DNA of 30,914 nt from Bacteroidota bacterium (lineage in GTDB: Bacteria; Bacteroidota; Bacteroidia; Cytophagales; Cyclobacteriaceae). Made by a program: the position numbers and the translations under genes. The DNA is taken from assembly GCA_003242315.1 (NCBI GenBank), contig QGUY01000011.1, forward strand, positions 1 through 30,914. Reading direction: 5' to 3'. The stretch's first letter is position 1. Each line of letters begins with the position of its first letter. Below the pieces are notes generated by a model. It was not told the DNA's origin. It was given only the letters and a program-made list of their open reading frames with translations, and made no database searches. Below, piece after piece: positions 1 through 7,744 of the stretch.

Positions 1-1
1 A

Positions 2-94
2 TTTCCCCAAATTCCTGTGAGTTGGCACGACGGAAATTTTGGATTTGCCGTTTACGGATGGATGGTGTGGTCTTTTCCCAGTTGGTTTTCGTGA
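2..94 (+). CDS. C-terminal end of an unidentified gene (partial)
   Basis: An open frame enters from the window edge and stops with TGA at 92-94, ten bases before hemH. The 30 visible residues are rich in Trp, Phe and Gly (they include WHDGNFGFAVYGW) and end hydrophobic, as a membrane protein tail might. The other two plus-strand frames are less convincing: one closes early and one runs on into hemH. The close spacing to hemH would fit a shared operon. I do not recognise the family, and the fragment is too short to exclude a chance open frame. Confidence 0.35.
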   Translation, partial: FPQIPVSWHDGNFGFAVYGWMVWSFPSWFS

Positions 95-103
95 GGCGCG
101 CGT

Positions 104-1120
104 ATGAAAAAGAAGACGGCTGTATTGTTGATTAATTTAGGGACACCGGATGGCCCATCCGTTCCTCATGTGCGTTCATACTTGTCGCAGTTTCTCAATG
201 ATCCTCGCGTTATAGACATTCCGTGGCTTCTGCGGAAGCTCCTGGTAAACCTGATCATTGTGCCGTTCCGCGCGCCCAAATCCGCGGCGGTGTATCGCCA
301 ATTATGGACACCTGAAGGTTCTCCCCTGTTGATTTACAGCCAGAAGGCTGCTGAACTTTTACAGCAGCAGCTTCCCGAAAATTATCAGGTGTTCCTCGCG
401 ATGCGATATAAGAATCCATCCATTCCGGACGTGCTTGCCGCTATATCGGCAGGGAAATTCGAACGCATCATCGTGTTGCCCATGTTCCCGCAATATGCCT
501 CGGCAACCACAGGCTCCGCTCACGACGAGGTGATGCGTGTGATAAGAAAATGGTGGGTCGTGCCGGAAGTCGTGTTTGTCGGACAGTACTACAATCATCC
601 CTCTTACATCGAAGCATTTGTCGCGCGTGGACGTCAATACCAGATCGACGATTACGACCACGTGCTCTTTTCGTACCACGGACTGCCGGAACGCCAGGTC
701 GACAAAGTTCACGTGAACGGCACGTGCGCGGATTACAACTGTACACGCGAAATCAATGCGGACAACCAATTGTGCTATCGCGCCACGTGTTACGAGACAT
801 CGAGAAGAATTGCGGCAGGTTTGGGAATTCCGGACGAACGTTACACCGTTTGCTTTCAATCGCGTCTCGACAAGAAATGGCTTACCCCATTCTCTGATGA
901 TGTCGTCATCGACTGTGCGAAACGCGGCATGAAGAAGTTACTCGTGTTCTCTCCGGCATTTACAGCCGACTGCCTCGAGACTATCGTAGAAATCGGCATT
1001 GAGTATCAACACATCTTCAAAGAGCATGGCGGAGAGAAAGTGCAGTTGGTTGAAAGCCTCAACGACCATCCGGTGTGGATACAATGCCTGAAGGAACTGG
1101 TAGAGGAGTTGGGGGACTAG
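104..1120 (+). CDS. hemH: Ferrochelatase
   Basis: HemH inserts ferrous iron into the porphyrin ring in the last step of haem synthesis. The 338-residue protein has the family N-terminus (VLLINLGTPDGP, 8-19), the active-site histidine in SYHGLPERQ (His192) and the FSPAFTADCLETIVEI block (283-298) with the catalytic glutamate region. Four cysteines (208, 213, 224, 229) lie in a short segment just after the active-site histidine. Some bacterial ferrochelatases bind a [2Fe-2S] cluster through an internal four-cysteine segment, so cluster binding here is a reasonable inference. The ATG at 104 gives the expected N-terminus directly. It is convergent with nadR, and the two genes are separated by a repeat-rich junction. 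Confidence 0.96.
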   Translation: MKKKTAVLLINLGTPDGPSVPHVRSYLSQFLNDPRVIDIPWLLRKLLVNLIIVPFRAPKSAAVYRQLWTPEGSPLLIYSQKAAELLQQQLPENYQVFLAMRYKNPSIPDVLAAISAGKFERIIVLPMFPQYASATTGSAHDEVMRVIRKWWVVPEVVFVGQYYNHPSYIEAFVARGRQYQIDDYDHVLFSYHGLPERQVDKVHVNGTCADYNCTREINADNQLCYRATCYETSRRIAAGLGIPDERYTVCFQSRLDKKWLTPFSDDVVIDCAKRGMKKLLVFSPAFTADCLETIVEIGIEYQHIFKEHGGEKVQLVESLNDHPVWIQCLKELVEELGD

Positions 1121-1190
1121 CGGGCGACGAGAGTCCTGGACCCTGTCAACCAGTGCTACTGCCCGCTTCCTATTGCCCACTGATGACTGC
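1119..1190. repeat. Heptamer-type repeat and small inverted repeat at the hemH/nadR junction
   Basis: The junction of two convergent genes holds imperfect ACTGCCY-type units on the plus strand (ctactgccc, attgccc, actgatg, actgcg; about 1156-1190). It also has a 7-bp inverted repeat, AGCGGGC at 1119-1125 with GCCCGCT at 1161-1167. The repeat runs into the last codons and stop of nadR (stop at 1172-1170). It may act as a two-way terminator; that role is inferred. Confidence 0.5.
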
Positions 1191-1709
1191 GTTAACTGCT
1201 TCAATCGCCTTCTTCCTTCTCTCCTCCCGGGGACCTCTGATCTCAACGAAGGGTACATTCATGGCAGTCAGCTGTTCCTGGTATAAAGAATAAAGCATTT
1301 CGCGTTTGTCGGGATGTTCGCGTTGGGGGTCATCTTCCCAGGGGATGTCGATGTATGTTAGCAGATGAAGATCGTAGTAAGACTCATTCAGCGCGCGGAT
1401 GATTTCAGGATCGCAATGACCGTACCTGACCTCGCTCCAAATCTTTATGACGAGTAACGTCGTGTCGCAGAAGAGTATTCCGTTTGCGCTGAGGCTCCAT
1501 TCATTTTCGAGTCTTAGTTGACCGTGAGCGATGGTGAGTAAGTCGTGCTCTTCGTACGGGCGGACGAGGTTGTCAAGATAAGCCCGTGCATACTCCGGCA
1601 CCCATACGGTGTTGTAATGTGAGGCAAGGAACGCCGCAAGATCCGATTTGCCTGTGCACTCCGGTCCAACAATGGCAACCTTAAAAAGGCTGTTCTGTTT
1701 TTCATCCAT
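1170..1709 (-). CDS. NadR-type ribosylnicotinamide kinase domain protein (AAA ATPase)
   Basis: This 179-residue protein matches the C-terminal kinase half of NadR, which phosphorylates nicotinamide riboside to NMN in NAD salvage. It has a Walker A loop GPECTGKS (15-22), the PEYAR segment (38-42) typical of this ATPase group, and FCDTT (80-84) as the second acidic motif. The nucleotidylyltransferase half of NadR is absent, so the protein is a stand-alone kinase domain; Bacteroidota often have this form. It lies 12 bases downstream of the GNAT gene on the same strand, so co-transcription is likely. The final residues (ISGQ) and the stop codon fall inside a repeat element. The family is clear. 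The substrate is inferred. Confidence 0.85.
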   Translation of the reverse strand: MDEKQNSLFKVAIVGPECTGKSDLAAFLASHYNTVWVPEYARAYLDNLVRPYEEHDLLTIAHGQLRLENEWSLSANGILFCDTTLLVIKIWSEVRYGHCDPEIIRALNESYYDLHLLTYIDIPWEDDPQREHPDKREMLYSLYQEQLTAMNVPFVEIRGPREERRKKAIEAVNAVISGQ

Positions 1710-1721
1710 CCGTTTAATATC

Positions 1722-2519
1722 TTAACCCAGATTCCCGCCTATCCGTCCGAATATCATTTCGGGCCGCCAGGGCAGTGGCTCTCCATAGATCATGCGCGTC
1801 CCGCGACGATACTCGATATATCCATTCTCCTTCAGGTGGCGCATGGCTACATTATTTTGTTCAGGCACTACGGCTACGCCTCCGTTCCGGTGTTTTAGTT
1901 GCATAAGGCTCAAACCCACTTCGGGACGTGTTGCGACGATGTATCCCTCGCCAAGTGTGGGCAAATAGTACCCCTCGAGCACACCATTATTCATGACAAA
2001 ACGTCCCTCGGACCAATGCGGTTCAAGAAGCTGGCTTCGATCTTCGAAAGAGGCAGCCATGTCCATAGCGAGCGCAGCATCGCGAAGGTCTCTGCTGAAT
2101 GACACAGTTTGCACGTGCGATTCGTCCTTTAACCTCCCATCACGCATAAAGACGTAATCAGAAATGCGACGAAAGCCCAGCTGACGATACAACGGTTCTC
2201 CCATGGGTGTGGCTGCAAGGTGAATTGTCTTGAATTGAAATTCGTTGATGAGAAAATCCATCAGCCATTTCGTGATCAGCGTGCCAATGCCTTGCCTGCG
2301 ATAGTCCGGTGCGACGATAATGTGAGCAAGCCACCCTGTGCTTCGATGCCGGATGGCACAACCGATGCCCACGACACGTCCATCGACCAAGCATTTTACC
2401 GGATGACAAAAAGAAGCTTTGACGTAGAATTCATAATAAGGGCCAACGGGTAACCAGCCCTCAGGTTGCAGCGGCGGCAGGTGGGCGATGTCGGCGGAGG
2501 TAAATGGTTCGATCTTCAC
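1722..2519 (-). CDS. GNAT family N-acetyltransferase
   Basis: A GNAT acyltransferase of about 265 residues; the substrate cannot be predicted. The first half has the acetyl-CoA binding loop DYRRQGIGTLI (about residues 72-82) preceded by the beta-strand AHIIVAP. The second half, from about residue 135, resembles the extra C-terminal domain of two-domain GNAT proteins (Acetyltransf_18 type), ending in MIYGEPLPW. No ATG opens the frame. I chose the GTG at 2519, which gives MKIEPFTSADIAHLPPL. A TTG at 2540 would add seven residues, five of them arginines (the first six read MRRRRS), which do not look like part of the domain. The region just upstream carries a heptamer repeat. Confidence 0.82.
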   Translation of the reverse strand: MKIEPFTSADIAHLPPLQPEGWLPVGPYYEFYVKASFCHPVKCLVDGRVVGIGCAIRHRSTGWLAHIIVAPDYRRQGIGTLITKWLMDFLINEFQFKTIHLAATPMGEPLYRQLGFRRISDYVFMRDGRLKDESHVQTVSFSRDLRDAALAMDMAASFEDRSQLLEPHWSEGRFVMNNGVLEGYYLPTLGEGYIVATRPEVGLSLMQLKHRNGGVAVVPEQNNVAMRHLKENGYIEYRRGTRMIYGEPLPWRPEMIFGRIGGNLG

Positions 2520-2544
2520 GTCGGAGCGTCTTCGGCGCAAATTA

Positions 2545-2585
2545 AGAATCGAATGACGATTTACGATCTGCGATCTTCGATTTTA
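2545..2585. repeat. ACGATYT heptamer repeat between trxA and the GNAT gene
   Basis: About five 7-bp units can be read on the plus strand: tcgaatg, acgattt, acgatct, gcgatct, tcgattt. The outer units are inverted (AATCGAA near 2547 and TTCGATT near 2577), so the block can fold as an imperfect hairpin. It lies between the end of trxA and the start of the GNAT gene, both on the minus strand. Its base sequence differs from the ACTGCC family, but the period is the same. Confidence 0.6.
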
Positions 2586-2595
2586 GAAGTGGCCC

Positions 2596-2913
2596 TCACC
2601 TATCCACGTGCGGCGTAACCACCTGCCTCAACACATGCGCAGGTACAACGCCAGCCTCGCGCCAGAGGATCTTACCGTTACGGAAGAGAATCATTGTTGG
2701 CACACCCTGGATGTTGTAGGCGCGGGCGGCTGCTGGATTTCGATCGACATCAACCTTGAGGACGCGCACCTTATCGCCCATTTCCCGGGAAAATTCCTGT
2801 ATGACGGGCGCCATCATTTTGCATGGCCCGCACCAGTCGGCGTAAAAGTCGACAAGTACAGGCTTGTCTCCTTTAATAATGTCACTGAAACTTTCCCTTC
2901 CGTTTGTGCTCAT
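2596..2913 (-). CDS. trxA: Thioredoxin
   Basis: A 105-residue cytoplasmic thioredoxin, a disulfide reductase. The active site WCGPC is at residues 27-31, preceded by the usual VDFYAD strand, and the cis-proline is in GVPTM (Pro72). It has full family length and no signal peptide. The ATG at 2913 lies nine bases after the stop of the upstream MBL-rhodanese gene, with an AAGGAAAA ribosome-binding-like stretch, so the two are very probably co-transcribed. In that setting the thioredoxin could reduce sulfane sulfur or the persulfide carried by the rhodanese domain; this link is inferred from position. Confidence 0.95.
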   Translation of the reverse strand: MSTNGRESFSDIIKGDKPVLVDFYADWCGPCKMMAPVIQEFSREMGDKVRVLKVDVDRNPAAARAYNIQGVPTMILFRNGKILWREAGVVPAHVLRQVVTPHVDR

Positions 2914-2922
2914 ACGTTTTCC

Positions 2923-4335
2923 TTACGTGTTAGAAGGAACAGCTGCATCGGTGATGCGTAACCGTTTACTGGATTGGATGGCTTTGTAACCGTTGGTAAT
3001 GTTGACAAGATTGTCGTATCCGCGCGCTTTGAGTATGGAGATGAACACCATGGACCGGTATCCGCTTGCACAGTAGACGTAGTGCGGTCGCGACGGGTCG
3101 ATGGCCTGCATATTTTCGCTGATGAAATCCAGCGGAACGTTTACCGCTCCTTCAAGGTGCCCGGCCGCATACTCTTCGCGACGACGAACATCAAGTATCG
3201 CAGGATTGGTAGTGAGGGCTTCTGCGAGTTGATCAGTGTCAACTGAAACAATGCGATCGATCTCTTTGCCTGCTTCCTTCCAGGCATTAAAACCCCCACT
3301 AAGAAAACCAATCGAGTAGTCATAACCCACTCGCGCGAGGCGCGTTACTACTTCTGATTCTCGACCGTTGTCAGCCACGATAAGTATCTGCTGACGGATG
3401 TCGGGAATCAGCGCCCCGACCCAGGGAGCGAAAGAACCGTCGAGGCCAATGTTGATGGAATTGGGAATAAATCCCTGGGCAAATGTCTGCGGTGCGCGCG
3501 TATCCAAAATCAGGGCACCCGTTTCGTTGGCGGCTGCTTCAAAGGCGTCAGGATCCAGTGGTTGACATCCGCGCTCGAGGACGGTGTCGATGCTATCATA
3601 GCCCTCCCGGTTCATGCGCACATTCTGCGGAAAATATCCCGGGGGAGGCAATAGCCCTTCAGTTACTTCGCGAATGAATTGCTTTTTGCTAATGGCACGT
3701 AGCGCATAGTTGGTTTGTTTTTGATGACCCAGAGTGTCCGATGTTTCCCGTGCCATATTCTTTCCGCAAGCCGAGCCGGCGCCGTGTGCCGGATATACAA
3801 TTATGTCGTCGGCCAGGGGCATGATCTTGTTGCGAAGGGAATCGTACAGGAAACCCGCCAGGTCTTCCTGGGTGAATGTTTCGTTTTGAGCGAGATCGGG
3901 TCGTCCTACATCGCCGATGAACAGCGTGTCACCGGTAAAGAGAGCTACGTCCTTTGCGTTCTCGCCGCGCAGCAGGTAGCAGACGGATTCCATCGTATGT
4001 CCGGGTGTGTGCAGAACGACGAATGTTACCTTGCCTACGCGAATCTCTTCTCCGTCAGCAGCGATATGCGCTTCAAAAGATGGACGGGCATTGGGGCCAT
4101 AAACGATGGTTGCTCCCGTTGCGCGAGCCAGGTCTACGTGCCCTGAGACGAAGTCGGCGTGGAAATGCGTTTCCAGCACGTATTTGATTTTTGCACCATT
4201 CCTAGCGGCTTTGTCGACATAGGGTTTGATTTCCCGAAGAGGATCGATAATGACGGCTTCACCTTCTGATTCGATGTAGTAAGCGCCCTGGGCAAGGCAG
4301 CCTGTGTAAATCTGTTCTATTTTCATGGTTTCCAA
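2923..4335 (-). CDS. MBL-fold hydrolase with two rhodanese domains (persulfide dioxygenase-like)
   Basis: The 470-residue protein combines an ETHE1/persulfide-dioxygenase-like metallo-beta-lactamase domain (about 4-245) with two rhodanese domains (about 270-355 and 366-460). Metal-binding residues are visible in THFHAD (His57, His59, Asp61), PGHT (His113), TGD (Asp136) and PAHG (His184). The first rhodanese loop reads ADNGRES and has no cysteine, so that domain should be catalytically dead. The second has YCASGYRS with Cys422. Enzymes of this build oxidise glutathione or protein persulfide to sulfite, or transfer sulfane sulfur. Neighbours fit: thioredoxin downstream and a TauE/SafE exporter upstream. 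Start ATG at 4335; a second ATG three codons later is possible. Confidence 0.9.
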   Translation of the reverse strand: METMKIEQIYTGCLAQGAYYIESEGEAVIIDPLREIKPYVDKAARNGAKIKYVLETHFHADFVSGHVDLARATGATIVYGPNARPSFEAHIAADGEEIRVGKVTFVVLHTPGHTMESVCYLLRGENAKDVALFTGDTLFIGDVGRPDLAQNETFTQEDLAGFLYDSLRNKIMPLADDIIVYPAHGAGSACGKNMARETSDTLGHQKQTNYALRAISKKQFIREVTEGLLPPPGYFPQNVRMNREGYDSIDTVLERGCQPLDPDAFEAAANETGALILDTRAPQTFAQGFIPNSINIGLDGSFAPWVGALIPDIRQQILIVADNGRESEVVTRLARVGYDYSIGFLSGGFNAWKEAGKEIDRIVSVDTDQLAEALTTNPAILDVRRREEYAAGHLEGAVNVPLDFISENMQAIDPSRPHYVYCASGYRSMVFISILKARGYDNLVNITNGYKAIQSSKRLRITDAAVPSNT

Positions 4336-4389
4336 CTCACTACCCGATAAACATTAACTCAAGTTACTAAATTCCAAATGGCTGCTTTT

Positions 4390-5178
4390 TCATGCGAGGG
4401 TTAATTCCCTGATGACGATGAACAGGCCCATGGCCAGGGTGAACCAGCCAAACGCTTTGCGGAGTGACGCTCCATTTACGCGTCTGGACCACGCATTCCC
4501 AACGAGAATTCCTACGACTGCCAGGCCGGAAATCGTAAGGAGAAAGGTCCAGTCCATTTTATTGTTGAGTACATCTCCAAGAAACCCGGTGAGTGAGTTG
4601 ATCGCGATAATGAAAAGAGAAGTTCCGACCGCGGTCTTAAATGGCAAACCTGTGAGGAGTACGAGAGCCGGTATGATCAGGAAGCCACCGCCCGCCCCGA
4701 CAAGACCTGTGAGAAAGCCGATCAGGACACCCTCGAGGATTACAAGTCCGTGTTGGAATTGTGAATCCTCCGTTTCCAGTTCACCGCGCCGGCGTATGAT
4801 CGTCACAGAGGAAATGACCATAAGAATGCCGAAAATGCCGAGGAGGAGCAGACGCTTCGTGACGATGAAATCGCCAGCCTGAAAGATCACATCAGGAATA
4901 GCGGGTACAATCCACTTCCGCGTCGCAAATATCGCTGTGATGGAAGGAATTCCGAATACGACACCGGTTTGAAGATTGACGCGGTTTTCGCGGTACTTCG
5001 GAATGGCACCCGCCAGACTCGTAACGCCAACGATGAACAGGGAGTAGGCTGTTGCTGTGACGATGTCTAGATGAAAGCAGTATACCAGCAGAGGAATTGA
5101 AAGAATTGAGCCACCTCCGCCCAGCAGGCCAAGGATAATGCCAATGCAAACGGCGGCGAGATAGCCAAATATTTCCAT
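4390..5178 (-). CDS. TauE/SafE family sulfite exporter-type membrane protein
   Basis: A 262-residue integral membrane protein with the two-fold internal repeat of the TauE/SafE family. A glycine-rich motif occurs near the N-terminus (GLLGGGGSILSIPLLVY, about 18-34) and again in the second half (GLVGAGGGFLIIPALVLL, about 158-175). About eight hydrophobic segments are visible. Family members export sulfite or sulfoacetate, or move other small organic anions. Its place beside the persulfide-dioxygenase-like gene makes sulfite or thiosulfate the likeliest substrate. It lies 54 bases before that gene and 32 bases after rlpA, all on the minus strand. Confidence 0.88.
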   Translation of the reverse strand: MEIFGYLAAVCIGIILGLLGGGGSILSIPLLVYCFHLDIVTATAYSLFIVGVTSLAGAIPKYRENRVNLQTGVVFGIPSITAIFATRKWIVPAIPDVIFQAGDFIVTKRLLLLGIFGILMVISSVTIIRRRGELETEDSQFQHGLVILEGVLIGFLTGLVGAGGGFLIIPALVLLTGLPFKTAVGTSLFIIAINSLTGFLGDVLNNKMDWTFLLTISGLAVVGILVGNAWSRRVNGASLRKAFGWFTLAMGLFIVIRELTLA

Positions 5179-5210
5179 CGAAGCGGTAGGATTGCCAGCT
5201 GTGCCGGCGA

Positions 5211-5912
5211 CTACAATCGGCTGAAGTCTACGATGAAGGCATCAGGGAATTTCCCACCCAGGGTTTCGCGGAATTGTTCTGCTTTGGCCCTGTTTGGAAA
5301 ATGTCCAAGGATCAGTCCGTAATACTTCACGCCATTCAAGACTTTAACGTGCACCGTCACATTCCGCTGATATGACTTCTTCAGGTTGTCGGCCAGGCGC
5401 ATCAGGTTGACCAGTTCCTGGAAGGTGCCCACCTGCACACCAAACCCTTTGGGACGCGCACGGCTGACTTCAACGCCGTAGAATTCATTCTCCTCTACCA
5501 AAACGTTGTCAACGAAACGAATGGGCTCGCTGGCTTTACCGTCTCCCGGATCGATAACTTCGATTTTCACGTCAGCCAGTCCCTGGTGTACGAAGCCCAG
5601 CTTTTCAGCAGCAGATCGCGATAAGTCGATAATCCTTCCTTCTGCCCACGGACCGCGATCGTTGATCACTACCTCTACAGATTCGTTGTTCGCGAGGTTT
5701 GTAACCCGAACACGAGTTCCAAAGGGCAGCGTCTTGTGGGCGGCGGTAAGCTTGTTGTGTCGGTATTTCTCGCCGCTGGCCGTTGGCCTGCCTTCAAACC
5801 TGTCTGCATAAAACGATGCCTTCCCCGTTTGTACCTGTGCTGTGGCGGGAATGACGCCGAATAGTATGACGAGGAGGAGGGCAGCTTGCAAATAACGTCG
5901 TTTCGATCTCAC
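5211..5912 (-). CDS. rlpA: RlpA-like septal ring lytic transglycosylase with SPOR domain
   Basis: A secreted 233-residue protein. It has a signal peptide (basic RSKRR, hydrophobic core, cleavage near ATA/QVQ at 25-26), a double-psi beta-barrel domain (about 28-120) and a C-terminal SPOR domain (about 150-233) that would bind denuded peptidoglycan at division sites. His59 (AAHKTLPFG) and Asp85 (VINDRGP) match the catalytic pair of Pseudomonas RlpA in context and spacing. The start is GTG at 5912. No lipobox cysteine is present, so it is predicted to be soluble in the periplasm, unlike the lipoprotein RlpA of gammaproteobacteria. A TATTTTTG element lies about 25 bases upstream. Confidence 0.9.
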   Translation of the reverse strand: MRSKRRYLQAALLLVILFGVIPATAQVQTGKASFYADRFEGRPTASGEKYRHNKLTAAHKTLPFGTRVRVTNLANNESVEVVINDRGPWAEGRIIDLSRSAAEKLGFVHQGLADVKIEVIDPGDGKASEPIRFVDNVLVEENEFYGVEVSRARPKGFGVQVGTFQELVNLMRLADNLKKSYQRNVTVHVKVLNGVKYYGLILGHFPNRAKAEQFRETLGGKFPDAFIVDFSRL

Positions 5913-5937
5913 TTGTTAATCTGCTATAACTCAGAGC

Positions 5938-5945
5938 CAAAAATA
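5938..5945 (-). promoter_or_regulatory. Putative -7 element of the rlpA promoter
   Basis: The octamer TATTTTTG on the minus strand fits the Bacteroidota -7 consensus TAnnTTTG and lies 25 bases before the rlpA GTG. No clear TTTG -33 box is seen at the usual spacing, so the call rests on the -7 element and position alone. Confidence 0.4.
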
Positions 5946-5987
5946 AGAAAAGGGTGGAAAGAATTCGGATAAGTGGGAAAGGCGCCC

Positions 5988-6018
5988 TTTGCTTTGAACA
6001 TCAAATGACATACCTTTG
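5988..6018 (+). promoter_or_regulatory. Putative Bacteroidota-type promoter of guaB
   Basis: TTTG at 5988-5991 and TACCTTTG at 6011-6018 fit the -33/-7 consensus TTTG...TAnnTTTG with a 19-bp spacer, inside the usual range. Transcription would start near 6024 and leave a leader of about 30 bases before the ATG at 6053. Confidence 0.7.
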
Positions 6019-6052
6019 CCCGGCAAATAATGATTCCTAAAGTTATTTGCCC

Positions 6053-7525
6053 ATGCCACGCGAAACCTCCAAGTTCCTTCCTGACGCACTTACCTACGAC
6101 GACGTCCTCCTGGTTCCTGCCTATTCTGAAGTACTACCCCGGGAAACAGACACCCGAACGAAGCTGACGGCAAGGATCGCGCTAAACATCCCCATTGTTT
6201 CCGCGGCAATGGACACCGTCACGGAGTCGGAAATGGCCATCAGTATGGCGCTGGAAGGAGGCATAGGGTTCATTCACAAAAGCATGACCATTGAGGAGCA
6301 GGCTGAGCAAGTGAGAAAGGTTAAACGTTCACAAAGCGGCCTCATCCTGGATCCTATCACACTCAATGTGAACAGCAAGGTTCGGGATGCCGAACGCATT
6401 ATGCGCGAATTCCGGATCGGAGGCATCCCTGTAGTCGATGAAGAGGGAAAACTGATCGGCATCATTACAAACCGCGATCTGCGCTTTCAAAAGGACCTCA
6501 GCGTTCCGGTTGAAAAGATCATGACGCGTGACAATCTCGTCACGGCTCAGGAAGGGATCACGCTGGATAAGGCGGAAAGCATTCTCAAGCAGTATAAAAT
6601 TGAAAAACTGCCCGTTGTGAGCAAGAAAGGCAAGCTCACAGGTCTCATCACTTACAAGGACATTCAAAAAAAGAAGAACAAGCCCAATGCCTGTCAGGAT
6701 GAATTCGGACGATTGCGGGTGGGCGCGGCCGTTGGTGTGACACCGGATATTCTTGATCGCATCGAAGCGCTCAAGGCTGCTGGCGTTGACGTAATCAGCA
6801 TTGACACGGCGCATGGTCATTCCAAAGGTGTAATGGATGCGGCCAGGTCAGTCAAGAAAAAGTTCCCCGATCTCGACCTCGTCGTCGGAAATATTGCAAC
6901 AGGAGAAGCGGCAAAGGCCCTGGCCAAGGCGGGTGCCGATGCGGTGAAGGTAGGCGTCGGCCCGGGTAGTATTTGTACGACCCGTGTTGTGGCTGGCGTG
7001 GGACTTCCCCAGCTGTCGGCTGTCATGGAGGCAGCAAAGGCGCTGAAGGGATCGGACGTCAAGGTGATTGCCGATGGAGGAATACGTTTCTCAGGCGATA
7101 TCGTGAAAGCGCTCGCTGCTGGTGCAGACTCCGTAATGGTCGGTTCGCTACTGGCAGGTACCGAAGAGGCGCCCGGTGAAATGATTATTTACGAAGGACG
7201 GAAGTTCAAGGCATATCGCGGAATGGGCTCCATTGAGGCAATGGAGGAGGGCTCCAAAGACCGCTACTTCCAGGATGTAGAGGATGACATCAAAAAGCTC
7301 GTTCCTGAAGGTATTTCGGGACGGGTGCCTTTCAAGGGATATGTGGCCGAAGTCCTGTATCAGCTCACCGGTGGCCTTCGCGCCGGAATGGGCTACTGCG
7401 GCGCCAAAAACATCGAAAAACTCAAACAGAGCAAGTTCGTCAAGATTACAACGGCCGGAGTCATCGAAGGCCACCCGCATGATGTCGCCATCACGCGCGA
7501 AGCACCGAATTATAGTAGGAAGTAG
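6053..7525 (+). CDS. guaB: Inosine-5'-monophosphate dehydrogenase
   Basis: GuaB oxidises IMP to XMP with NAD, the first committed step of guanine nucleotide synthesis. The 490-residue protein has the catalytic TIM barrel interrupted by a pair of CBS domains (about 95-205). The substrate-binding cysteine is in GPGSICTTR (Cys308), and the family segments ADGGIRFSGD and GMGSIEAMEEGS are intact. I start at ATG 6053 (MPRETSKFLPDALTYDDVLL). A TTG two codons upstream is in frame but less likely. A good promoter lies just upstream. The stop codon falls inside the first arm of a heptamer-repeat hairpin. Confidence 0.97.
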   Translation: MPRETSKFLPDALTYDDVLLVPAYSEVLPRETDTRTKLTARIALNIPIVSAAMDTVTESEMAISMALEGGIGFIHKSMTIEEQAEQVRKVKRSQSGLILDPITLNVNSKVRDAERIMREFRIGGIPVVDEEGKLIGIITNRDLRFQKDLSVPVEKIMTRDNLVTAQEGITLDKAESILKQYKIEKLPVVSKKGKLTGLITYKDIQKKKNKPNACQDEFGRLRVGAAVGVTPDILDRIEALKAAGVDVISIDTAHGHSKGVMDAARSVKKKFPDLDLVVGNIATGEAAKALAKAGADAVKVGVGPGSICTTRVVAGVGLPQLSAVMEAAKALKGSDVKVIADGGIRFSGDIVKALAAGADSVMVGSLLAGTEEAPGEMIIYEGRKFKAYRGMGSIEAMEEGSKDRYFQDVEDDIKKLVPEGISGRVPFKGYVAEVLYQLTGGLRAGMGYCGAKNIEKLKQSKFVKITTAGVIEGHPHDVAITREAPNYSRK

Positions 7526-7663
7526 GCAGTAGTACGCAGTGAGCAGTGGGAAAGTCCAAATCGATATTGGGAATTCCATTACTGCCTGCCGCTGACTGCC
7601 AACTACTGTTGACCGCAGACTGCCTGCCACTGCCAACTGCTTATTGCCAACTGCCTACTCCCA
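7515..7663. repeat. Large inverted heptamer repeat (ACTGCCW family) after guaB
   Basis: The left arm (7515-7550) carries GCAGT-type units (agtaggcagt, acgcagt, gagcagt). After a 30-base unique spacer the right arm (7581-7662) carries the complementary ACTGCCT/ACTGCCA units in about eleven imperfect 7-bp steps. The arms can pair over about 35 bp as an imperfect hairpin. The guaB stop (7523-7525) lies in the left arm. The rest of the 7526-7744 gap shows no gene. Position after guaB suggests a terminator or an interspersed repeat element. Confidence 0.75.
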
Positions 7664-7744
7664 AAAATTGGCTATTATTGTACCCCAATTTACATTCCGC
7701 CATTTCTAACTTTTCCCGCCGGAAGGCGAAAATGACACAATTGC

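Noticed and set aside
2..94. Calling the first fragment HemJ because it precedes hemH
   Set aside because: The visible 30 residues show no motif that identifies HemJ; only position would support it.
7515..7663. CRISPR-like short repeats after guaB
   Set aside because: Units are only 7 bp, imperfect and contiguous, without constant-length unique spacers, and no cas genes are near.
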